The notes under the pieces: generated by a model
What the model was told of the DNA's origin: nothing
What the model saw: only the letters and a program-made list of their open reading frames with translations
Database searches by the model: none
Assembly: GCA_002788755.1 (NCBI GenBank)
Contig: PFRW01000018.1
Span: 1 to 14,221 of the forward strand
Reading direction: 5' to 3'
Source: Candidatus Peregrinibacteria bacterium CG_4_9_14_0_2_um_filter_41_14
GTDB taxonomy: Bacteria > Patescibacteriota > Gracilibacteria > UBA1369 > UM-FILTER-41-14
Length of the DNA stretch: 14,221 nt
Translations under genes and position numbers: made by a program
Part shown: one piece after another, positions 7,190-13,907 of the stretch
Position numbering within the stretch: position 1 is the stretch's first letter
Layout of the letters: every line of letters starts with the position of its first letter

Positions 7190-7693
7190 CTCCCTATTTT
7201 GCTTTGTATATTGAAACGTTTTTGTTACATTGATTTTGATTTTTTTTGAAAATTTGGTTCAATGTATTTTTATTTTAATAGGAACCTACCAATGAACTAT
7301 TTTTTACGTAGTTCGTGAAGGCTATTTTTCTTGGCCTCGTCTTGTAACTATAAATAGTTATAGAGGGCAAAAGTCAAAGAAAAATAGGGAGGGGATAGCC
7401 GACCGGAAGGAAATCGACCAGTCTAAATATAAAATATAATTCTATTTTCAGACTGGCTACTCAACTAGTAGAGAATAAACCCTAACCAGAAGAAGTAGTT
7501 AACCAACTTAAGAAGAAGTTATACCAATCAAATGGAAAACCATTTAATATGGTGATACTACTAACCTAAGAAGGTAGATACCAACCTGGGAAGAAGTTAT
7601 ATTAATTAAGGTAGACAAGCTATTTAATAAGATATTACTACTAACCTAGGATGGCGATAACCGACCTAAATCGACTATCCTCTCACTATTTTT
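7190..7693 (+). ncRNA. Candidate structured RNA (or long leader of gmk-ileS), family unknown
   Basis: This stretch holds no credible ORF but many perfect complementary segments: 7226-7233 with 7259-7266 (8 bp); 7292-7299 with 7309-7316 (8 bp, one G-T); 7322-7332 with 7377-7387 (11 bp), enclosing TAACTA-TAAA-TAGTTA (7345-7360); 7418-7424 with 7450-7456 (7 bp); 7457-7461 with 7467-7471; 7505-7509 with 7516-7520; and 7530-7535 with 7540-7545. A CC-GGAA-GG tetraloop hairpin lies at 7400-7416. A long-range helix, 7389-7398 with 7675-7684, is extended by 7380-7387 with 7686-7693 and closes a domain of ~280 nt. It ends in a T run 51 bases before gmk. The sequence does not show the signatures of RNase P, tmRNA, 6S, SRP RNA or a T-box that I know. 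Strand follows from the 3' T run and the gmk direction. Ends are approximate; the core is 7322-7693. It could be a free RNA or an attenuator leader. Confidence 0.5.
7502..7659 (+). repeat. Two imperfect tandem 78-nt modules inside the candidate RNA
   Basis: ACCAAC recurs at 7502 and 7580, GAAGAAGTTATA at 7512 and 7590 (both 78 apart), and ACTACTAACCTA at 7557 and 7637 (80 apart). Each module has a hairpin of the form AACYT-(6-base loop)-AAGTT, then a hairpin of differing sequence, then the ACTACTAACCTA linker. A third, partial tail (CCTAACC...TTAACCAAC) precedes the first module at 7481-7507. Confidence 0.7.
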
Positions 7694-7744
7694 AAACCGT
7701 TCTGTCAAAGGTCATCATATAACTATAACATATCCGCACTTACT

Positions 7745-8359
7745 ATGCAAGGGGGAAATCAAGAAAATATTACAGGAAAGCTAATTTTAATTTTAGGACC
7801 ATCCGGTAGCGGCAAGGGGACTCTTATTAGATACATCAAAGCAAACTATCCTAACTACCTGTTTCCCGTTTCTTGTACAACCCGCCCGCCCCGTCCCCGC
7901 GAAGTAGACGGCGAAATTTACTACTTTATTACCAAAGAAGAATTTAAAGAAAAAATCGAGCAAGATAAATTCCTAGAATGGGCCATTGTTCACGAAGAAA
8001 ACTACTACGGCACTCTAAAATCCGAAATCCTCGACCCCCTAAAACAAGGAAAAACCGTTTTTCGCGAAGTTGATGTACAAGGCGTTGAATCCATCAAAAA
8101 AATAATTCCGGCAAAAAACCTTCGCACAATTTTTGTAACAACAGAATCTTGGCAAGACCTAGAAAAACGAATCACCGGACGCTCAGACGTCGCGCCAACA
8201 GAACTGGAACACCGTCACAAAAGCTTTGAAAAAGAAATCCGCTTTAAAGACCAATGTGACTTTATTATTGTGAACCGCCAAGGTAAATTAAATGCTACAA
8301 AACGCGAACTAAATCGCATCTTAAACAAAATAGAAAAGACATCATCAACTAATCTCTAA
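7745..8359 (+). CDS. gmk: Guanylate kinase
   Basis: It phosphorylates GMP to GDP with ATP in purine nucleotide synthesis, in the cytoplasm. The protein has 204 residues, normal for the family. The P-loop is GPSGSGKGT (18-26). The GMP-binding segment is SCTTRPPRPREVDGEIYYF (43-61), then the YYGT tyrosine (88-91) and the strand FREVDVQG (106-113) that holds the catalytic-site Asp. The lid-like KRITGRSDVAPTELEHR follows (141-157). ATG 7745 is the only ATG that keeps the P-loop strand intact; it has no Shine-Dalgarno upstream, and an AGGGGG run lies just inside the coding sequence. It begins 51 bases after the candidate RNA. A TATAAC at 7724-7729 with CTGTCA (7702-7707) 16 bases upstream could give a nearly leaderless transcript. 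ileS follows after 9 bp, so the two form an operon. Confidence 0.95.
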   Translation: MQGGNQENITGKLILILGPSGSGKGTLIRYIKANYPNYLFPVSCTTRPPRPREVDGEIYYFITKEEFKEKIEQDKFLEWAIVHEENYYGTLKSEILDPLKQGKTVFREVDVQGVESIKKIIPAKNLRTIFVTTESWQDLEKRITGRSDVAPTELEHRHKSFEKEIRFKDQCDFIIVNRQGKLNATKRELNRILNKIEKTSSTNL

Positions 8360-8368
8360 CGATTTTCC

Positions 8369-11300
8369 ATGTTTAAACCGATCAACAATAACCTCCAACT
8401 ACCAGACGTCGAGAAATCCATCCTTCAATACTGGCAAGAAAACGACATTTTTCGTCAATCTGTGGACATGCGCAAAAATTCACCAAAATATGTATTTTTT
8501 GATGGCCCCCCCTTTGCCAACGGCCTTCCTCATTACGGCCACATTTTAGCCAGCGCCCTCAAAGACGCCGTCACCCGTTACTGGAACATGAAAGGCTACT
8601 ACGTACCCCGCACCAATGGCTGGGACTGCCACGGCCTCCCCGTTGAATATGAAATCGAAAAAGAATTAGAAATATCCGGTAAAAAAGACATTGAAGAATA
8701 TGGCATCGATAACTTTAACCAAAAATGCCGCGACAGCGTTTTCCGCTACACAAAAGAATGGCAGGTCTTACTAGAAAGAGTCGGACGCTGGGTCGATTTT
8801 GACAACACCTATGCCACTCTCGACAACAACTACATGGAATCCATTTGGTGGGTCTTTAAACAAATCTGGGACCAAGGCCTAGTCTACCAAGACTACCGCT
8901 CGATGCACATTTGCCCCCGCTGCGAAACACCTCTCTCTAATTTCGAAGTTTCCCAAGGCTACAAAGAAGTAACCGACCTATCTGTCACCGCCAAATTTAA
9001 AATCGATCATCCGTCACACCCAAATACCTACATTTTAGCTTGGACAACAACACCATGGACACTACCCGGCAACATGGCACTTTGTATGGGACCAAAAATT
9101 AAATACAGCAAAGTTAAAGTAGGGGACGAATTTTACATTGCCGCCGACAACCTCCTTCCAAAACTTTTCCCCGAAACAGAATACGAAATCATCGAAAAAA
9201 TTAAACCAAAAGATCTGGAAGGTACGACTTACGAGCCACTCTTCCCTTATTACAAATACGAAGTCGACAAAAAACGCTTTATCATCACCATAGACGACTA
9301 TGTTACCACCGAAGACGGAACCGGTATTGTGCATATTGCCGGCGGCTACGGTGCGGAGGATTTCGAAGTTTCCAAAAAATACAAACTGGATATTATTGTA
9401 CACACCAACATTAGTGGCGAATTTGTTGATACAGTTACCGATTTTGCCGGCAAATTTGTTAAAGGCCAAGACCACAATGTTGCCGAATGGTTAAATCAAC
9501 ACAACAAACTTTTTAACAAAGAAAATTATCGCCACAGCTACCCGCATTGCTGGCGTTGCGATACTCCTCTACTTAATCACTCCCTAAAATCTTGGTTTGT
9601 TGCCGTTACACAAATTAAAGATCGCCTCCTTAAAAATAACGAAAAAATTAATTGGCAACCGGCCCATATTAAAGAAGGTCGCTTTGGCAAATGGCTCGAA
9701 AATGTTCGAGACTGGAACATCTCACGTAATCGTTATTGGGGAGCACCAATTCCAATTTGGGAATGCGAAGCATGCAACCATCAAACCTGTATTGGCTCTG
9801 TTAAAGAACTTCGTGTTCGCTCCCAAAACGGCAACACAATCTACTTTGTGCGTCATGGCGAAGCCGAACATAACATTAAAGGCGTTACCAACAGTGACCA
9901 AACCGATCAAAGCAAACTAACCGAAAACGGCAAAAAACAAGCCGCCACCTTAGCCACAAAATTAAGCAAATACCCAATTACCCACATTTACAGCTCCACA
10001 TTTGACCGCGCCCAAGCAACAGCCGAAATCATCAACGACATCCTAAAGGTCGATCTTACAACCGACGAACGTCTCCGCGAAATCCATCAATCCCACAATA
10101 CCGACTTTAATACGGTCCACGACGCCATTGTAAACAGCGGGGATATTCTCAATTTCAAAATGAATCCCGACTCCGAGTCCAACAAAGAAGTGGCCATGCG
10201 CCTCAATGACTTTTTAGACTACCTCGGCAACCATTACCAAAACCAACACATCGTCGTTGTTACCCACGGTGCCGTACTGGGCGCTGCTCAAGTTTACTTT
10301 GAAGAACAAGAGATCTCTCCAAAATGGGTCCACAACCTCAGCAAAATCCCACACGAAGCAATTCTAACCTACTACGCTGGCCAAGTCCCAAACCGCGAAA
10401 GCGAACTGGACCTCCACAGACCATACATCGACAACATCGAATTTGAATGTGAAGAGTGTAACGGCACCATGAAGCGCATTCCCGAAGTATTAGACTGCTG
10501 GTTTGAAAGCGGTGCCATGCCATACGCCAAACCCCACTATCCATTTGAAAATAAAGAAGAATTTGAAGAAAATTTCCCAGCCCAATTTATCGCCGAAGGC
10601 CTAGACCAAACCCGTGGCTGGTTCTACACCTTACATGTTTTATCTACCATTTTATTTGACGAACCGGCCTTCCAAAACGTAATTGTAAACGGCATTCTCC
10701 TTGCCAAAGATGGTGAGAAACTATCCAAACGCAAGAAAAACTATCCGGATCCAAATTTACTATTCGACACCAAAGGCGTTGATGCCACCCGCTTATTCCT
10801 ATACCAATCAACCGCCCCTCAAGCCGAAGACGTCCGTTTTTCCGAAGATCACGTTGATGAAGTCTTCAAAAAATTCAACTTAACATTATGGAACACTTAC
10901 AGTTTTTTTGTAACATACGCCACAATCGACCAATACAAACCCGACCCAACCGTCCTTAAACATTTCACCCCAACCAACGAACTCGACCAATGGATTTTAT
11001 CCGAACTGCAAGTTGTCATTAAAACCGTTACCGAAGAAATGGACAACTACAACCTAACCAAAGCCACCCGACCGCTCACCGAATTTGTCGACCAACTTTC
11101 TAATTGGTACATCCGCCGCAGTCGTCGCCGTTTCTGGAAAAGTGAAAACGACACCGACAAAGACTCAGCCTACAACACACTTTATTTGGTCCTAACCGAG
11201 TTTGCTAAAGTAATCGCCCCATTTACACCATACATAGCCGAAGCCATTTTCCGTAACTTAACCGACCAAGAATCTGTGCACTTTGCCGACTGGCCTTTAC

Positions 11301-12052
11301 CAAATAAAAAATACATCAATCCAAAACTCAACAAAAAAACGCAACTAATTAAACAAGTTGTTAGCCTTGGCCACACAATCCGCGCTCAAGAAAACCTCAA
11401 AGTTCGCCAACCACTTGCCAAAATTGAAGTTGCCGTTACCGGCAAAACCGACGCCAAAGAAATCCAAATCCAAAAAAACGTCATTCTCGAAGAACTTAAC
11501 ATTAAAGACTTAGAAATAAGCACAGACGTTAGTGCCAAAATCGAATTCACCGTTAAGCCGAACGCCAAAGTTCTCGGCCCCAAATACGGCGGCGCCGTCC
11601 AAAGTATTATCCAAATGGCCCGCGACGGCAAATTCACCCAAAAAGGCGACCAAGTCATTATCGACAAATACACTTTGGAACTAGACGAATACGAACTCGG
11701 CTACAGCGCCAAACCCGGCCTAAGCGCCGCCAGCGAAGAGGGAATTGTCGTCATTCTCCATACAGAGATAACCCCAGAACTAAAAGCCGAAGGCCTCGCC
11801 CGCGACCTAATTCGCATCATCCAAGACATGCGTAAAGAAGCCGACTTTGATGTTGCCGACCGCATCCAACTCCTCATTCAAACCGACAACATCGAGCTCG
11901 AACACGCCGTCGTCATCTTTTCCGACTACATCGAAAACGAAACCCTCGCCATCCAAATCCAAACCAAAGGCGATTTAGAATACGATCTCGAAAAAGAAGT
12001 AGAAATTGGTGACGGCAAAGCCAAAGTAGCTGTAAAAAAAGCGGACGTTTAG
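8369..12052 (+). CDS. ileS: Isoleucyl-tRNA synthetase with inserted histidine-phosphatase domain
   Basis: It charges tRNA-Ile and hydrolyses mischarged Val-tRNA. The 1227-residue protein is of the eukaryote-like type 2, shown by DGPPFANGLPHYGHILA with HYGH (55-58) for HIGH and by KLSKR (784-788) for KMSKS. The editing domain has TTTPW (226-230) and Asp331 in GAEDF. The catalytic domain resumes with SWFVAVTQIKDRL and NRYWGAPIPIWECEAC, ending at CIGSVKEL. An extra domain of about 200 residues (~482-680) is then inserted. It has FVRHGEAEHN (RHG at 495-497), the DRAQATAEII segment and VVTHGAV (His633), all hallmarks of the histidine phosphatase superfamily. The synthetase picks up again at DLHRPYID (681 on) and CWFESGAMPYA. 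The anticodon-binding domain and a long C-terminal extension (DLIRIIQDMRKEADF) follow. Frame is unbroken across both junctions. The gene ends 4 bp into murC, tail to tail. Confidence 0.97.
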   Translation: MFKPINNNLQLPDVEKSILQYWQENDIFRQSVDMRKNSPKYVFFDGPPFANGLPHYGHILASALKDAVTRYWNMKGYYVPRTNGWDCHGLPVEYEIEKELEISGKKDIEEYGIDNFNQKCRDSVFRYTKEWQVLLERVGRWVDFDNTYATLDNNYMESIWWVFKQIWDQGLVYQDYRSMHICPRCETPLSNFEVSQGYKEVTDLSVTAKFKIDHPSHPNTYILAWTTTPWTLPGNMALCMGPKIKYSKVKVGDEFYIAADNLLPKLFPETEYEIIEKIKPKDLEGTTYEPLFPYYKYEVDKKRFIITIDDYVTTEDGTGIVHIAGGYGAEDFEVSKKYKLDIIVHTNISGEFVDTVTDFAGKFVKGQDHNVAEWLNQHNKLFNKENYRHSYPHCWRCDTPLLNHSLKSWFVAVTQIKDRLLKNNEKINWQPAHIKEGRFGKWLENVRDWNISRNRYWGAPIPIWECEACNHQTCIGSVKELRVRSQNGNTIYFVRHGEAEHNIKGVTNSDQTDQSKLTENGKKQAATLATKLSKYPITHIYSSTFDRAQATAEIINDILKVDLTTDERLREIHQSHNTDFNTVHDAIVNSGDILNFKMNPDSESNKEVAMRLNDFLDYLGNHYQNQHIVVVTHGAVLGAAQVYFEEQEISPKWVHNLSKIPHEAILTYYAGQVPNRESELDLHRPYIDNIEFECEECNGTMKRIPEVLDCWFESGAMPYAKPHYPFENKEEFEENFPAQFIAEGLDQTRGWFYTLHVLSTILFDEPAFQNVIVNGILLAKDGEKLSKRKKNYPDPNLLFDTKGVDATRLFLYQSTAPQAEDVRFSEDHVDEVFKKFNLTLWNTYSFFVTYATIDQYKPDPTVLKHFTPTNELDQWILSELQVVIKTVTEEMDNYNLTKATRPLTEFVDQLSNWYIRRSRRRFWKSENDTDKDSAYNTLYLVLTEFAKVIAPFTPYIAEAIFRNLTDQESVHFADWPLPNKKYINPKLNKKTQLIKQVVSLGHTIRAQENLKVRQPLAKIEVAVTGKTDAKEIQIQKNVILEELNIKDLEISTDVSAKIEFTVKPNAKVLGPKYGGAVQSIIQMARDGKFTQKGDQVIIDKYTLELDEYELGYSAKPGLSAASEEGIVVILHTEITPELKAEGLARDLIRIIQDMRKEADFDVADRIQLLIQTDNIELEHAVVIFSDYIENETLAIQIQTKGDLEYDLEKEVEIGDGKAKVAVKKADV

Positions 12053-13365
12053 CCAATCAACTTTTCCACATCACCCGCCCCCATTACAACCAACACATCC
12101 AACTCCTTCACCAACTCATCTACCAAAGTTAACAAAAGCGCATCATCATCATCCACAACTGACACAGACCGGTGATGCGCCGCAATGACATCCGCTAATT
12201 TTTGCGGGGTAATTTCATGCATCAACTCTTCCGAATCACGCGCTGCATAAATCGGGACAATAATCACTTTATCGGCATCCTTAAACGCCACCCCAAATTC
12301 CCCCAACAACTCTTTTGTGCGATGATGCTGATGTGCCTGATAAACAACACCAATTACTTTATTAGGATATCGCTCACGCAACGCCTGCAAACTTGCTCTT
12401 ATCTCCGTTGGATGATGAGCATAATCACTATAAATCACACACCCATCCCGTTCTTCTTTTAACTCTAACCGCCTTGCTGTTCCTACAAAAGCTTTCAAAC
12501 TCTTTCGCACAATTGCCAAATCGATTTGCAAAATCTTAGCCACAGCCACCACAGCCAACGCATTAATTTTATTATGATGCCCCGGCACACTCAGCTCCAA
12601 ATTATAATCAGTCAAAATAATATCGGCATCTTTCTCACCAAAAGTTAGAACTTTGCGATCTTTAATTTTTTCCAATAGTTCTTGCCCCAATTTAAAATCT
12701 ACATTTAAAACTACCGGATATTCAGGATTTGTCCCAATCGCCAATTTTTCAAACGCTTCTAAATAATCAGACTCTAAAGGATAAGCATCAAAATGATCAT
12801 GCTCCACATTTACAATCACCGTAATGTCCGCATGCAAATTCAAAAAACCGGCATAATATTCACACGCTTCCAAAACCAAAATATCTCCACGCCCGTGTCG
12901 ATAATTATTATTCTCCAAAAACCCTGCTGTCGATCCTAAAATAACTACCGGATCCAACCCCGCATCAATCAATAATTTTGCCAGCATCCCCGTGGTCGTT
13001 GTTTTACCATGGCTACCTGCCACGGCAATTGTTTTATAATCTCGCGTAATTTCACCCAACGCTTCCGGATACTTCAACATTTTTACACCTCGCTTTACCG
13101 TCGCCTGCACCTCCGGGTTACTTGCTGCAACCGCCAAAGATGTAACTACTAAATCTGCTTCCACCGGAACATTATTTTCCTCATGCCCGTAACTAATTTT
13201 ACAGCCCATCGCCTCCAGCCGTTTCGTCATTTTATTTTGATGCAAATCACTACCCGAGACACCAATTCCATTAGCAAAAAAATGCTGGGCAATCGCACTC
13301 ATACCAATTCCACCAATTCCCACCAGATGAACATGATCAATCTGCTTCCAACTAAATGCTTCCAT
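12049..13365 (-). CDS. murC: UDP-N-acetylmuramate--L-alanine ligase
   Basis: It adds L-alanine to UDP-MurNAc using ATP, the first peptide step of peptidoglycan synthesis, in the cytoplasm. The protein has 438 residues, slightly short but complete. The N-terminal domain has VGIGGIGMSAIA (15-26). The ATP loop is AGSHGKTTTT (116-125). Then come EACEYYAGFLNL (166-177), where most MurC enzymes have EADESDxSF, and NVEHDHFD (186-193). Later come PGHHNKINALA, SDYAHHPTEI and YQAHQHHRT, the last typical of MurC/Mpl C-terminal domains. MurC is preferred to Mpl by the N-terminal motif and length, but the ECEY-like loop is a variant, so substrate should be considered probable. The ATG at 13365 lacks a Shine-Dalgarno. 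The gene diverges from the ftsB-like gene and converges with ileS. Confidence 0.92.
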   Translation of the reverse strand: MEAFSWKQIDHVHLVGIGGIGMSAIAQHFFANGIGVSGSDLHQNKMTKRLEAMGCKISYGHEENNVPVEADLVVTSLAVAASNPEVQATVKRGVKMLKYPEALGEITRDYKTIAVAGSHGKTTTTGMLAKLLIDAGLDPVVILGSTAGFLENNNYRHGRGDILVLEACEYYAGFLNLHADITVIVNVEHDHFDAYPLESDYLEAFEKLAIGTNPEYPVVLNVDFKLGQELLEKIKDRKVLTFGEKDADIILTDYNLELSVPGHHNKINALAVVAVAKILQIDLAIVRKSLKAFVGTARRLELKEERDGCVIYSDYAHHPTEIRASLQALRERYPNKVIGVVYQAHQHHRTKELLGEFGVAFKDADKVIIVPIYAARDSEELMHEITPQKLADVIAAHHRSVSVVDDDDALLLTLVDELVKELDVLVVMGAGDVEKLIG

Positions 13366-13366
13366 A

Positions 13367-13395
13367 TTGTTTTACATCTTAAATACCATTAAAAT
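13367..13395 (+). promoter_or_regulatory. Possible promoter of the ftsB/divIC-like gene
   Basis: TTGTTT (13367-13372) and TAAAAT (13390-13395) are separated by 17 bases, placing a start near 13402, about 25 nt before ATG 13427. The -35 is a weak match (three of six). If right, it rules out the in-frame TTG at 13367 as a translation start. Confidence 0.35.
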
Positions 13396-13426
13396 AACGA
13401 TCGTCAGCCTAAAGTGCAACAAAATC

Positions 13427-13819
13427 ATGCAGCACAACATCTCCAAAGTCACCAAAACAATCCTCATAATCGAGCTTTGTTTAGCATTTTACATGATCAT
13501 TGTGCTCTTCAGCTCCCTTTACGACGACTACCAAGTCGAAAGCTACATCACCGAATTCGACCAAAAAAACCAAGAAATAAAAGCCGAAAACGAAAAACTC
13601 AAAGACGAACTGGAATATTTCCGCTCTCCCCAATACCAAGACAAAATCGCCAAACAAAATTTTGGCCTAGTAAACCCCGGCGAAGAAGTCTTAATCCTCC
13701 CACACCCGGACGACTCCCAAAACCTCAACCTCGAAGAACAACAACTAAGCAAAAAACTCGTCTACTACGAAAACCTTCCTACATATAAAAAGTGGTGGTA
13801 TTTAGTGTTTCACAAATAA
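13427..13819 (+). CDS. Septum formation initiator family protein (FtsB/DivIC-like)
   Basis: This is a small bitopic membrane protein of the division machinery. FtsB/DivIC proteins bridge the periplasmic domains of the divisome. The ATG at 13427 gives 130 residues; the frame is open back to a TTG at 13367, but that precedes a plausible promoter. A short cytoplasmic N-terminus is followed by one membrane segment (about 10-31, ILIIELCLAFYMIIVLF), then a coiled coil (about 35-65, rich in Glu/Lys/Gln/Asn). The conserved SPQYQDKIAKQNFGLVNPGEE (67-87) matches the family's segment after the coiled coil. The aromatic C-terminus YKKWWYLVF (120-128) is common in small Gram-positive-like and CPR members. 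Placement beside murC fits a cell-wall and division role. FtsB and DivIC cannot be told apart from sequence alone, so no symbol is given. Confidence 0.85.
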   Translation: MQHNISKVTKTILIIELCLAFYMIIVLFSSLYDDYQVESYITEFDQKNQEIKAENEKLKDELEYFRSPQYQDKIAKQNFGLVNPGEEVLILPHPDDSQNLNLEEQQLSKKLVYYENLPTYKKWWYLVFHK

Positions 13820-13835
13820 GAAAATTATTATAAAA

Positions 13836-13884
13836 CACCTATAATACTCTTACCATAAAATGAAATACATCTATTATATAGGTG
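13836..13884. promoter_or_regulatory. Inverted repeat around a TATAAT, upstream of the 13908 ORF
   Basis: CACCTATA (13836-13843) and TATAGGTG (13877-13884) are perfect 8-bp inverted arms 33 bases apart. A TATAAT (13840-13845) overlaps the left arm. This could be an operator or a leader hairpin; nothing else supports either. Confidence 0.25.
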
Positions 13885-13907
13885 ATTATTATTAATAAAT
13901 CATCTAC

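Noticed and set aside
7395..7425. SRP (4.5S) RNA, because CCGGAAGGAA matches the conserved apical loop
   Set aside because: The symmetric loop and GCAGCC segment that follow in SRP RNA are absent, and the stem around it does not fit. Only the GGAA tetraloop is shared.
7502..7659. CRISPR array or type III toxin-antitoxin RNA repeats
   Set aside because: There are only two imperfect copies with 78-nt period, no constant repeat with variable spacers, no Cas genes, and no ToxN-like protein downstream.
7190..7693. RNase P RNA or tmRNA
   Set aside because: The AGGAAAGUCC and ACAGAA cores of RNase P and the tag sequence with tRNA-like T arm of tmRNA are not present.
7094..7744. T-box leader controlling ileS
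   Set aside because: There is no T-box sequence of the GGGUGG...CCGCG type and no recognisable specifier stem. The gene next in line is gmk, with ileS second.
13367..13426. TTG start for the FtsB-like gene giving 20 extra residues
   Set aside because: It lies in the likely promoter, and ATG 13427 gives a standard short N-terminus before the membrane segment.
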